The position numbers were made by a program, and so were the translations under genes. A stretch of 64,000 bases of DNA from Pseudonocardia sp. MH-G8 (lineage in GTDB: Bacteria > Actinomycetota > Actinomycetes > Mycobacteriales > Pseudonocardiaceae), in NCBI RefSeq assembly GCF_002262885.1, contig NZ_NKYF01000015.1, forward strand, positions 62,001 through 126,000. Direction: 5' to 3'. This document shows, piece after piece, positions 35,949-44,314 of this stretch. The notes under the pieces were generated by a model. That model was not told where the DNA came from, searched no databases, and worked only from the letters and a program-made list of their open reading frames with translations. How positions within the stretch are numbered: position 1 is the stretch's first letter; each line of letters opens with the position of its first letter.

Positions 35949-37955
35949 TCAACCGCCGTCCCGCTCCTCCTGCACCCGTTCCCGCTCGGCCTCCGCGTCG
36001 TCCTCGGCGTTCTCCCGCGCCGCCTCGCGGTCATCGGCCAGGACCTCCCCGGGGCGCATCACGTCGACCATCCCGAACGCACCGACGGCGTCCACCACGA
36101 TCTCGCGCCCCGGCTCGCTGCAGGCTCGCTCGCATTCGGTGCCTCCGAACACCACCCGGCCGACGACCCGGGCGCGCACGCCGTCGGGCACCACGACGTC
36201 GACGCTGCCGAAGAGCGCACCGACCTCCACCCGTTGCTGATCGGGCCCGACGCTGACCTGCCGCCCGCCCAGCAGCGCCGTGCCGTTGTCGGCGGTGATG
36301 ATCTGGACCCCGAGGAACAGCACCACACCGGCGAGCAGCATCCCGCCGGCCCCACCGGCGAACCGCTGCACCAGTTCCTTCACGCCACGGCGTCCGGCCG
36401 GCCGGACGGTACCGGTGAGGACCTGTGTGGGGGCCGAGCCGGACGCGCGGTGAGGGCTCGACGGCGCCGCCCTGTTGGCGCCGCTCACCCGCGCCGACCC
36501 CGGGTCCTCGGCACTCGTCGGCGGCTGCTGCCGGCCGAGTCGCTTGCGCGTCAGCGCGATCGCGGCCATCGCGGCGATCACGAACAGGATCCCGGCCATC
36601 AGGATGTAGAGGTACACGCCGGCCGCCGAGTTCTGCGGGGCACCGTCCGCCTCGGTGGTGGTGGCGTTGAGCACCCCCGTTCCGGCGATGTTGACGACGG
36701 CGCCTCCTACGGCGATCATCACCGACACCAGACCGGAGACCACTCCGTGCCGCTCCGGTGGCGACTGGGCGGTCGCCAGGTTGAACCCGGACGTGTTGAG
36801 CGCCCCCGCGGCCAGTCCGAGCAGCCCGACGGAGACGACCATCAGCGGGAACGACGACACCCCCGCCAGCATCGTGAAGGTTCCCACCGCGCCGATCACG
36901 ATGCCGCCCAGGAGGGTCCGTGCGGGGCCGATCCGCGAGGCGAGCCACCCGGCGAGGATCCCGCCGAGCATGATGCCGGGCGCGGGCGCGGCGAACAGAA
37001 GGGCGTTCGGACCGGTGCCGGCCAGCCCGTAGCCGAGCCCGAGTTCCGGCGACACCGGGGCGACGAGGGCGTTCAGCTGGAGCACGCTCTGGAAGGAGCC
37101 CGCGGCCAGCACCACGGCCAGCAGCGTCAGCAGCAGCGGCCTGCTCAGGGCCCGGATGTCGACGATGGGATCGTCGACCCGCAGGGCCAGGACCGCCCAA
37201 CCGACCAGGGCGGCGACACCGGCCGCGAGCAGGGCGAGCATGCCCCCGGACAGCCACCCGAGGTCCTGGGCGAGGCTGGCGTAGCCGAGCACGCCGGCGA
37301 GCCCGCCGCCGAGCAGCAGCGCCCCGCCCACGTCGATCCTGCCGCCGCCGCCGAGGATGGGCGTCTCCGGGATGAACACGCCCACGCTCAGTGCTGCCGT
37401 CGCGGCCAGCGCGACCGACACGGCGAACACGCTGTGGAAGCCGAACTGGGCGATGAGCGGCTCCATCACGAACGGCTCGACGATTCCGATGATCGCGGAC
37501 GCCGAGGTCACGATCCCGATCGCGGTCATCGCCACCCGCGGGGGGCAGAGCTGGCGCGTGATCGCCACCGTGAGGAACACCACGGCCATGGCCGAGCCCT
37601 GCAGGAGCCGCCCCAGCAGGAAGATCCCGAGGTTGGGTGCGATGAGGCAGACCACCGAACCCGCGCCCGAGACGAAGATCGTGATGAGCAGCACCCGGCG
37701 TTTGCCGTAGATGTCGGCGCTCTTCGCGAGCAAGGGTGAGCAGATGGCACCCGCCAGCAGCGCGCTCGAGTTCAACCAGGCGGCCTGGTGGGTGCCGAAG
37801 TACTCGAGCATCTGCGTCGTGACCATCTGCGGGGTGGTGATGACCGTGTCGGCCATGCGGTTCGCGAGGACGAGAACGGCCACCCAGCCGATGAGCCGCC
37901 AGCTCCACCGGCGCTCCTCGACGATTCGATCGAGCTCTACTGTTGCGTCATTCAC
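35949..37955 (-). CDS. MFS exporter fused to a LiaF-like C-terminal domain
   Basis: Residues 1-475 are a drug:H+ antiporter-type MFS protein with about 14 transmembrane segments (motif A-like LLAKSADIYGKRRVLLITIF near 75; LGRLLQGSAMAVVFL). An Ala/Pro/Ser-rich linker (about 475-532), one further membrane segment (GGMLLAGVVLFLGVQII) and a soluble LiaF/DUF2154-like beta domain follow. That domain has QQRVEVGALFGSVDVVVPDG near 575 and DAVGAFGMVDVMRPG near 620. The tail is a charged Glu/Arg coiled segment. I see no stop between the parts. It is downstream of an FAD monooxygenase and paralogous to the MFS at 41640. Confidence 0.82.
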   Translation of the reverse strand: MNDATVELDRIVEERRWSWRLIGWVAVLVLANRMADTVITTPQMVTTQMLEYFGTHQAAWLNSSALLAGAICSPLLAKSADIYGKRRVLLITIFVSGAGSVVCLIAPNLGIFLLGRLLQGSAMAVVFLTVAITRQLCPPRVAMTAIGIVTSASAIIGIVEPFVMEPLIAQFGFHSVFAVSVALAATAALSVGVFIPETPILGGGGRIDVGGALLLGGGLAGVLGYASLAQDLGWLSGGMLALLAAGVAALVGWAVLALRVDDPIVDIRALSRPLLLTLLAVVLAAGSFQSVLQLNALVAPVSPELGLGYGLAGTGPNALLFAAPAPGIMLGGILAGWLASRIGPARTLLGGIVIGAVGTFTMLAGVSSFPLMVVSVGLLGLAAGALNTSGFNLATAQSPPERHGVVSGLVSVMIAVGGAVVNIAGTGVLNATTTEADGAPQNSAAGVYLYILMAGILFVIAAMAAIALTRKRLGRQQPPTSAEDPGSARVSGANRAAPSSPHRASGSAPTQVLTGTVRPAGRRGVKELVQRFAGGAGGMLLAGVVLFLGVQIITADNGTALLGGRQVSVGPDQQRVEVGALFGSVDVVVPDGVRARVVGRVVFGGTECERACSEPGREIVVDAVGAFGMVDVMRPGEVLADDREAARENAEDDAEAERERVQEERDGG

Positions 37956-37999
37956 GACGGGTTCTCCAGCGCCTGGGGCGAGTGCGGGTTGTGGGCGGT

Positions 38000-39115
38000 T
38001 CAGCGCGCTGGGGTGCTCGCCGCCCGGAGGTGCTCGTTGCGGGCGTCGATGGCCTCCCAGGTGGGCGGGATCAGTCGATCGCGGCCCTGCCCGACCCGGT
38101 CCTGGGCGAAGGTGACGTAGGGACGTTGCCGGGCCTCGTACCGTGCGAACGCGGCGGCGTGGTCGGTTTCGCACCGCTCGAGTTCCTCGGCGAGGAAATG
38201 GGCGCCGGTGAGCGCGAGCGAGGTGCCCCGGCCCGAGAGGAAGGCCGCGCAGTACCCGGCGTCCCCGACGAGCGCGACGCGGCCGTGGTGCCAGGAGGGC
38301 ATGTGGATCTGGCTCGCGGAGTCGAAGAAGAACTCGGGGTCCGCGCGGGCGGCGTCGAGCAACTGGGGGATCTTCCACGACGGGTGGTCCGCGAAGGCGT
38401 CGACGAGGATCTTCTTCTGGGCGTCGAGGTCGTGGTGGTCGTAGTCGAGCGGCTCCGAGCGGAAGGTGAAGGTCGCCAGCGCCTTGTCCTTGAACCGGGC
38501 GATGCCCGCCATCCGGGCGGGGACGTTGTACATCGAGCTGACGCGGTCGGGGCGTGCCTCGTCGGGGAGGTCGGCGAGGGCGATGTAGACACCGAGGTGG
38601 CGCAGGTAGTCCCGCTCGGGCCCGAACACCAGCCTGCGCACCGCGGAGTGCTGGCCGTCGGCACCGATCACGAGGTCGTACCGCCCGGAGCGGCCGGACC
38701 TGAACCCCACGTCGACGCCGTCGCCGTCGTCGGTCAGCGACTCGACCGAGTCGCTGAAGCGGATCGTCGCGGTGTCCGGGAGCGCATCGGCGAGGATGCG
38801 CACCAGGTCCTCGCGGACGATCTCGATGTCGTCGTCGGAGTCGCTCACCTCCGCCATCGGGATGCGGGCCACCGGTTCGCCGTCGCTGTCGACGAACTGC
38901 ATGAGCTCGCTCATCCGGATCCGTTGCTCACGGATCTTCGCGAGCAGCCCCATCCTGTCGGCGGCCTCGATGGCGTCACCCCGGATGTCGATCGGCGTGC
39001 CTTTGAGCCGCAGGTGACGGGCGTACTCGACGACGGTGACGTCGTGACCGCGGGTACCGAACTCGAGCGCGCAGGCGAGTCCGGCGACGCCGGCTCCGGA
39101 CACGAGGATCTTCAT
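38000..39115 (-). CDS. FAD-dependent monooxygenase, module 1
   Basis: This 371-residue group A flavoprotein monooxygenase (PF01494-like) has the FAD Rossmann start MKILVSGAGVAGLACALEF, the family-specific GTPIDIRGDAIEAADRMGLL near residue 38 and LVIGADGQHSAVRRLVFG near 150. The second FAD motif is VALVGDAGYCAAFLSGRGTS near 275, where the usual GDAAH reads GDAGY. It probably hydroxylates or inactivates a small molecule with NAD(P)H and oxygen. GGAGG lies 9 bases before ATG 39115. It starts a two-gene operon with the MFS exporter, facing a TetR across a palindrome. Modify-and-export detoxification is inferred. Confidence 0.88.
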   Translation of the reverse strand: MKILVSGAGVAGLACALEFGTRGHDVTVVEYARHLRLKGTPIDIRGDAIEAADRMGLLAKIREQRIRMSELMQFVDSDGEPVARIPMAEVSDSDDDIEIVREDLVRILADALPDTATIRFSDSVESLTDDGDGVDVGFRSGRSGRYDLVIGADGQHSAVRRLVFGPERDYLRHLGVYIALADLPDEARPDRVSSMYNVPARMAGIARFKDKALATFTFRSEPLDYDHHDLDAQKKILVDAFADHPSWKIPQLLDAARADPEFFFDSASQIHMPSWHHGRVALVGDAGYCAAFLSGRGTSLALTGAHFLAEELERCETDHAAAFARYEARQRPYVTFAQDRVGQGRDRLIPPTWEAIDARNEHLRAASTPAR

Positions 39116-39136
39116 GATGGGCCTCCGCTGGATGCT

Positions 39137-39157
39137 AAAACAACGATCTGTTGCTTT
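39137..39157. promoter_or_regulatory. TetR operator candidate, module 1
   Basis: AAAACAAC-GATCT-GTTGCTTT is an inverted repeat with 7 of 8 arm bases matching, between the divergent monooxygenase and tetR genes. It is the AT-richest spot nearby and probably overlaps the promoters. Confidence 0.6.
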
Positions 39158-39256
39158 AATTGAACGTACGCCCCGCCCGCGTGCGCCCGCAACGCGGGGT
39201 CGCCGACAATCAGCGCGACAATCGGGGATCGAGCAGACGGCAGGAGGTGAGCCCTG

Positions 39257-39862
39257 ATGGCCGGCACCGCGGATCAGTTGCCGACGGCGCGCCGACCCGG
39301 CGGCCGCACCGCGCGGGTGCGAGCGCAGACCCTCGCCGCCACCGTGGAACTCGTCGCGCGCGACGGCATCACCGGCTTCCGCTACGAGGAGGTCGCCGAG
39401 CGGGCCGGCGTGCACAAGACCAGCGTCTACCGCAACTGGCCCGACCGCGAGGAGCTCGTGGTCGAGGCCCTGCTGCAGTACGCCGACGACGTCGGCTCGG
39501 TGGCCGACACCGGGGACCTGCGCCGGGACCTGGTCGATTTCCTGATGGTCATCGCCGCGGGCCTGAGCAGGCCGACCGTCCGCGCGCTCGCGCTGGCCAC
39601 CCAGGCCGCCGACGAGAGCCCGACCGTCCGTCGGGCGGCGATCCGGATCCTCGAGGAGCGCACCGCCGGCACGCGGCGGCGGGTGGATCTGGCCATCGAC
39701 CGGGGCGAGCTGCCGCCGGTCGACTGCTCCCTGCTCGGCGAGATGATCTCCGGCCCGGTGCACCTCATCGTGAACCGCGCCGTGCGCCCGTTCACGCGCG
39801 CGGACGCGGAGCGCATCGTCGACGTGGTGCTCGCAGGCATCCGGGCCGCACCGCACACCTGA
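39257..39862 (+). CDS. TetR-family regulator of module 1
   Basis: This 201-residue protein has its helix-turn-helix at about residues 22-70 (RYEEVAERAGVHKTSVYRNW) followed by a TetR_C-type ligand domain. A strong AGGAGGTGA ribosome site precedes ATG 39257. It faces the FAD monooxygenase-MFS operon, with an imperfect palindrome between them, so local repression relieved by the exported compound is likely. Confidence 0.9.
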   Translation: MAGTADQLPTARRPGGRTARVRAQTLAATVELVARDGITGFRYEEVAERAGVHKTSVYRNWPDREELVVEALLQYADDVGSVADTGDLRRDLVDFLMVIAAGLSRPTVRALALATQAADESPTVRRAAIRILEERTAGTRRRVDLAIDRGELPPVDCSLLGEMISGPVHLIVNRAVRPFTRADAERIVDVVLAGIRAAPHT

Positions 39863-40036
39863 GCACCGCGCCCGGCGCGTCGACCCGGGGCGACGCCCGA
39901 CAGGGCGTCCACCACGAGGACCGGCGGGCGCCCCGGCCACGAGCCGGACGCTGATTGCCATGTACCCGACCCTGCGCGGATGCGGCGCCGCCGGTGAGCC
40001 GGGATACCCCCGGGCCACGGTGGGGATATCCCCCAT

Positions 40037-40071
40037 GATTGCATCCAGTTCTAAGGCAGACTGATGCAATC
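40037..40071. promoter_or_regulatory. Inverted repeat upstream of a GntR gene
   Basis: GATTGCATC and GATGCAATC are perfect 9-bp inverted arms separated by 17 bases, 91 bp before the gntR start. The rest of the 299-bp gap after tetR shows no gene. The TTGCATC core recurs at 58124 near a paralogous GntR operon. Confidence 0.6.
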
Positions 40072-40161
40072 CTGAGCGCTGCCGCAGCCCACCGGAGCGA
40101 CTGTCAGGGGTTGCTACGCTCTGCCGGCCCGCTCGTCGGAGCGGGGATCCAGGAGGTCGAG

Positions 40162-40893
40162 GTGGTCGAGCAGCACGCGGCCGACGGCGCCGCCACCTCG
40201 GTCGGCGAGCACATCCTCGACGCACTCCACAGAAAGATCATCAACGGCGACGTCCCCGTCGGCGCGTGGCTGCGCCACGACGCGCTCGCCGAGGAGTTCG
40301 GCGTCAGCCGCACACCGGTGCGCGAGGCGCTGCGCGTCCTGCACGCCCAGGGCGTGGTCGAGATCGTGCCCCACCGCGGCGCCCGGGTGAACGGCCACTC
40401 GGCGACCGACATCCGCCAGCTGTCCGCCGTACGAGCGGAGCTCCTGGGGCTCGCCGCCGACTCCGCCGCCGCGCACATCGACGACGCCCAGCTCGACCGG
40501 CTGGGCCGTGCCGTACAGGGGATGCAGAGCGCCTGGCAGGCGTACGACAGCGCCCGCTCCGGTGGGACGGACGAGTCCGAGCGCCAGGCCATGGCCGCCC
40601 GCTGGATCTCGTCGAACGCCGAGTTCCACGCCACCGTCGTCGAGGCCGCGGGGAACCCGCAGCTCACGTTGACCATCGCCGAGCTGCAGCGCCGCCTGCC
40701 TCACAACATCTACAACCGGGCCTACGCGGGAAACTCACGCATGCTTCGCAAGATCGTCGCGGAACACACGGAGATCCGGCAGGCGATCGCCGGCAACGAC
40801 CCGAAGCGGGCCCGGCGGCTCATGGCCGCGCACGTGCGCTCCACCGGCGAGACCCTCGCGCGCTGGGTGGAGAACCACGGCGCCGGCTACTGA
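40162..40893 (+). CDS. GntR/FCD-family regulator
   Basis: This 243-residue protein has a winged helix at about residues 15-80 (GVSRTPVREALRVLHAQGVV) and an FCD domain containing NAEFHATVVEAAGNPQLTL and LQRRLPHNIY. GTG 40162 is chosen because AGGAGG lies 5 bases upstream. Its C-terminal domain resembles the GntR at 57183 (same RR-P-NI and E-RQAI/HEAI segments), so the two are paralogues. No obvious target gene is adjacent: it follows a tetR and converges with another. It may be autoregulated through the inverted repeat and act elsewhere. Confidence 0.88.
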   Translation: MVEQHAADGAATSVGEHILDALHRKIINGDVPVGAWLRHDALAEEFGVSRTPVREALRVLHAQGVVEIVPHRGARVNGHSATDIRQLSAVRAELLGLAADSAAAHIDDAQLDRLGRAVQGMQSAWQAYDSARSGGTDESERQAMAARWISSNAEFHATVVEAAGNPQLTLTIAELQRRLPHNIYNRAYAGNSRMLRKIVAEHTEIRQAIAGNDPKRARRLMAAHVRSTGETLARWVENHGAGY

Positions 40894-40923
40894 CCGACAC
40901 GAGACCACTGCTGCCCGAGCGGG

Positions 40924-41556
40924 TCAGCGATAGGCACGCAGGAACACGTCCACCCCATCGGCGATGATCGCCTGGAGTTCCGACCTGCTCACCGCGGCCG
41001 TCGGGTCCTGGTCGATCGCCTCGATGACGAGGCGCATCGTCAGGGCGACGAAATGCTGAGCGGCACGGCGCGGATCGTGCACCTCGAGCTCACCCTGCGC
41101 CGCGAGCTGCGCGAACCGCTCCTCCAGTACCCCTCGAGCCTCGCTCGTCGGCGCCGCCACTCGCGGCGCCGGGGAGGTCCGGGCGTTCAGGCGCCGGAAC
41201 GCCACGTAGGTCGACGACGGGAGCGTCTCCGTCGTCAACCGCTGCGCGAAGGCGAACAGGGCCTCCCGCAGGTCCCGCCCGTCGGTGAGCTCCTGCTCCG
41301 TCGCGGCGCGAATGACCGCGACCAAGGCGTCGTTGACGCGCGTGAGCACGCTGTAGAAGAGGGACTCCTTGTCTCCGAAGTGGTCGTAGACGGTGCGCTT
41401 GGACACCGTGGCCCGCGCCGCGATCGCGTCGACGCTGGTGAGCTCGAACCCGGAGGCGACGAACAGCTCCTCGGCCGCGTCGAGGATGGCCGCCCGCTTG
41501 GTCTCGGCACGCCGTTGCCGGCCGGGCGTCTGCCAGGTCGGTCTCGGGGTCACCAC
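40924..41556 (-). CDS. TetR-family regulator of module 2
   Basis: This 210-residue regulator has its helix-turn-helix at about residues 20-65 (VDAIAARATVSKRTVYDHFGDKESLF) and an AefR-like C-terminal domain (TSPAPRVAAPTSEARGVLEE). The start is GTG 41556, shortly after an upstream AT-richer promoter stretch. It diverges from the second MFS-monooxygenase operon; inverted CACTGCACGGTG-type elements lie between. Local repression of that operon is inferred. Confidence 0.88.
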   Translation of the reverse strand: MVTPRPTWQTPGRQRRAETKRAAILDAAEELFVASGFELTSVDAIAARATVSKRTVYDHFGDKESLFYSVLTRVNDALVAVIRAATEQELTDGRDLREALFAFAQRLTTETLPSSTYVAFRRLNARTSPAPRVAAPTSEARGVLEERFAQLAAQGELEVHDPRRAAQHFVALTMRLVIEAIDQDPTAAVSRSELQAIIADGVDVFLRAYR

Positions 41557-41583
41557 GCCCTCATCGTATTCTCAGTCTCTCCA

Positions 41584-41628
41584 CACTGCACGGTGTAGTT
41601 TTGCATTCGTCACCCACCGTGCACAGTG
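41584..41628. promoter_or_regulatory. TetR operator candidates, module 2
   Basis: CACTGCACGGTG (41584-41595) and CACCGTGCACAGTG (41615-41628) are inverted copies that differ by a 2-base insertion. They lie between tetR and the MFS gene, and the second reaches the MFS ribosome site. Each half is itself nearly palindromic. Confidence 0.5.
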
Positions 41629-41639
41629 AGGAGCCCTCC

Positions 41640-43082
41640 ATGCAGGACAGCAGCACCGGCAACACCGGTGCGGGACTGCACACGGGATGGAACGGGCGCC
41701 TCGTCGGCGTGGTCGCCGTCCTGGCCATGGTGAACTTCATGGTCGACTCGGCGATCACCGCACCGCTGCTCGTGCTCCCGGCGATGCTCGACCACTTCGA
41801 GACCGATCAGGCGGCGTGGCTCAACGCCAGCGCGATGATGGCGGGGGTGCTGTGGGCACCGCTGCTGGCCAAGAGCGCCGACGTCCACGGCAAGCGGAAG
41901 GTGCTCGTGCTGGCGCTGCTCGTCAGCGGCGCGGGCGCGGTCGTGTGTGCCGTTGCCCCCACGATGTGGCTGTTCGTGGCCGGGCGGCTGCTCCAGGGTG
42001 CGGCCGTGGCCGCCATGTTCCTCGCCGTCGCCATCGTGCGGGAGGTCTTCGCGACCCGCACGGCGATGGTCGTCGTGGGCATCGTGACCACCGGTTCCGC
42101 GGTGCTCAACATCGGTTCCCGGTTCCTCGTCGAGCACTTGGCCGCGGAGTTCGGCTTCCAGGTCCTGTTCGTGGTCGCGGCCGTCGTCGCGGCCACGATG
42201 ACGGTCTGCGTGGTCCTCGTCATCCCCGAGTCCCGGGTCCGGACGCCGGGCCGGATCGACTTCGCCGGTGCGCTGCTCCTCGGCGGCGGCCTCGCGGGGG
42301 TGCTCAGCTACATCAGCCTCGGATCGGAGTTCGGCTGGCTCGCGGTCGGTCCACTGGCCCTCCTCCTCGCCGGCGCCGCGGCACTGGCCCGCTGGTTCCT
42401 GGTGTCGAGCCGCAAACCCGAACCCCTGATCGACATCCGGAACCTCGGACTGCCGCTGGTGCTGACGCTGCTCGTCCTGTTCCTCGCCGCCGGGTCGTAC
42501 CAGAGCGTGCTGCAGCTCATCCCGCTCGTCGCCGACGTCTCGGCGAGCCAGCAGCTCGGCTACGGGCTCGCCGACCAGACATCGTTGGCGCTGTTGTTCG
42601 CCATGCCCGCGATCGGCGTCACGCTCGGGGGTCCGCTGTCCGGCCTGCTCGCGGCGCGCATCGGGCCGGCCGCGACGCTCGCCGGTGCCGTGCTGCTCGG
42701 TCTGGTCGGCATCCTCGGGATGTTCCTCGGCGTCTCCCAGCCGGCCGCGGCACTCGGGTCCGCGCTCCTGCTGGGGCTCACCGTCGGCGGGCTCGGGACC
42801 GCCGGTTTCAACATGGCGGGCAGCCTGGCGCCCCCCGAACGGCAGAGCGTCGTGGCCGGCCTGGTGATGGTCGTGATCGCGATCGGCGGGGTGGTCCTGA
42901 ACTTCGTGGGTGCGGCGGTGCTCACGTCGTCCGCCGTGATCGTCGACGGCGAGACGGTGAACTCGGTCTCGGGGATCTTCGGCTGCATCGCGATCGCCGC
43001 TGCCGGGTTCGTGGCCGCCGCGGTGCTGGCAGGCAAGTTGGTGCGCGGATCGCGACCGGTCCGCGCGGAGTCGAGGAGTTGA
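41640..43082 (+). CDS. MFS exporter, module 2
   Basis: This 480-residue 14-segment drug:H+ antiporter-type MFS protein has LAKSADVHGKRKVLVLALLV near residue 80 and AGRLLQGAAVAAMFLAVAIV near 115. It is clearly paralogous to the MFS part of the fusion at 37955, with shared LNxSAxxAGxxxxPLLAKSAD and GGLAGVLxYxSL blocks, but it ends without the LiaF-like extension. AGGAG lies before ATG 41640. It leads an operon with the second FAD monooxygenase, so export of a modified product is inferred. Confidence 0.9.
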   Translation: MQDSSTGNTGAGLHTGWNGRLVGVVAVLAMVNFMVDSAITAPLLVLPAMLDHFETDQAAWLNASAMMAGVLWAPLLAKSADVHGKRKVLVLALLVSGAGAVVCAVAPTMWLFVAGRLLQGAAVAAMFLAVAIVREVFATRTAMVVVGIVTTGSAVLNIGSRFLVEHLAAEFGFQVLFVVAAVVAATMTVCVVLVIPESRVRTPGRIDFAGALLLGGGLAGVLSYISLGSEFGWLAVGPLALLLAGAAALARWFLVSSRKPEPLIDIRNLGLPLVLTLLVLFLAAGSYQSVLQLIPLVADVSASQQLGYGLADQTSLALLFAMPAIGVTLGGPLSGLLAARIGPAATLAGAVLLGLVGILGMFLGVSQPAAALGSALLLGLTVGGLGTAGFNMAGSLAPPERQSVVAGLVMVVIAIGGVVLNFVGAAVLTSSAVIVDGETVNSVSGIFGCIAIAAAGFVAAAVLAGKLVRGSRPVRAESRS

Positions 43083-43090
43083 CGAGGACC

Positions 43091-44296
43091 GTGGCAACGA
43101 CATACGCGGCAGCAGCGAAGAAGGGCACCGTTCTGGTCTCCGGCGCGAGCATCGCCGGGCCGGCCGTGGCGTACTGGCTGCACCGGTACGGGTTCGCGGT
43201 GACGGTGGTGGAGAAGGCTCCCGGGATGCGCGGCGGCGGTTATCCGATCGACGTGCGGGGCACCGCGTTGGAGGTGATCCGGCGGATGGGGCTCCTGCCG
43301 CAGCTGCAGGAGGCCCACGTCGAGACGCGCCTGTTGACCTTCCTCGACACCGACGGCAGCACGGTGGCGTCGGCCCATCCGCAGTCGGTCATGGGCGGGG
43401 TCGAGGGAACCGACCTCGAAGTGCGGCGGGGGGATCTGACGAACGTCCTGTACGGGGCGGTCGCCGACGACGTGGAGTTCGTGTTCGACGACTCCGTCGA
43501 CACCCTCACCCAGCACGCGCACGGTGTGGACGTCACCTTCCGCAGCGGCACCCACCGCAGCTTCGACCTCGTGGTCGGCGCCGACGGCCTGCACTCGCGG
43601 ACCCGGGAGATCGTGTTCGGCCCCGAGCAGCAGTTCCACCACCACCTGGGCTACTGCTTCGCCGGGTTCACCATGCGCAACGTCCTCGGCCTCTCCCACG
43701 AGGGCGTGCTCTGGAACACCATCGGCCGGACCGCGGCGCTCTACGCCGTCCGCGACAGCGACGAGGTCCACGGCCTCCTCGTCTTCGCGCGCCCGGAACC
43801 GCTCTACGACGCGTTCCGCGACCCCGCGGCCCAACGCGACCTCGTCGCCGCCACGTTCGCCGGCGACGGCTGGGAGGTCCCGACCATGGTCGCCGCCATG
43901 CGCGACGCGGACGACCTGTTCTTCGACGTCGTCAGCCAGATCCGCCAGCCGCGCTGGACCAACGGCCGGGTGGCGCTCGTCGGCGACGCCGCCGCCGCGC
44001 CGTCGTTCCTGACCGGGCAGGGCTCCAGCCTCGCGCTCGTGGGCGCCTACATGCTCGCCGGAACGCTGGCCACCCATCGGGACCACACCGCGGCGTTCGC
44101 CGCCTACGAACGCGAGACCCGCGGATTCGTCGAGCTGAACCAGGCGCGGGTCGGCGTGGGCGATGCGACGCTGTGCCCGACGACCGCCGAGGCCCTCGCG
44201 CGGCGCAACGAACGGCTCCGCGGCCTCACCACCCTGCCGCCGCAGCCCGGCCGACCGGAGCACTCCGCCCTCACGCTGCCGGCCGTCGCGGCGTAG
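43091..44296 (+). CDS. FAD-dependent monooxygenase, module 2
   Basis: This 401-residue homologue of the enzyme at 38000 has VLVSGASIAGPAVAYWLHRY near residue 14, GGYPIDVRGTALEVIRRMGL near 48, LVVGADGLHSRTREIVFGPE near 160 and VALVGDAAAAPSFLTGQGSS near 297. The position usually held by His in GDAAH is Ala here. GTG 43091 with a nearby GAGG is used; the exact start is uncertain because a TTG lies at 43079. It is 8 bp downstream of the MFS gene in the same operon. The substrate is unknown. Confidence 0.85.
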   Translation: MATTYAAAAKKGTVLVSGASIAGPAVAYWLHRYGFAVTVVEKAPGMRGGGYPIDVRGTALEVIRRMGLLPQLQEAHVETRLLTFLDTDGSTVASAHPQSVMGGVEGTDLEVRRGDLTNVLYGAVADDVEFVFDDSVDTLTQHAHGVDVTFRSGTHRSFDLVVGADGLHSRTREIVFGPEQQFHHHLGYCFAGFTMRNVLGLSHEGVLWNTIGRTAALYAVRDSDEVHGLLVFARPEPLYDAFRDPAAQRDLVAATFAGDGWEVPTMVAAMRDADDLFFDVVSQIRQPRWTNGRVALVGDAAAAPSFLTGQGSSLALVGAYMLAGTLATHRDHTAAFAAYERETRGFVELNQARVGVGDATLCPTTAEALARRNERLRGLTTLPPQPGRPEHSALTLPAVAA

Positions 44297-44314
44297 GCGC
44301 CTTCGCCGGGTGCT

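Noticed and set aside
41610..44263. Minus-strand frames of about 500 codons opposite MFS 2 and monooxygenase 2
   Set aside because: They are His/Arg/Gln-rich shadows. The plus-strand products have clear membrane and FAD motifs.
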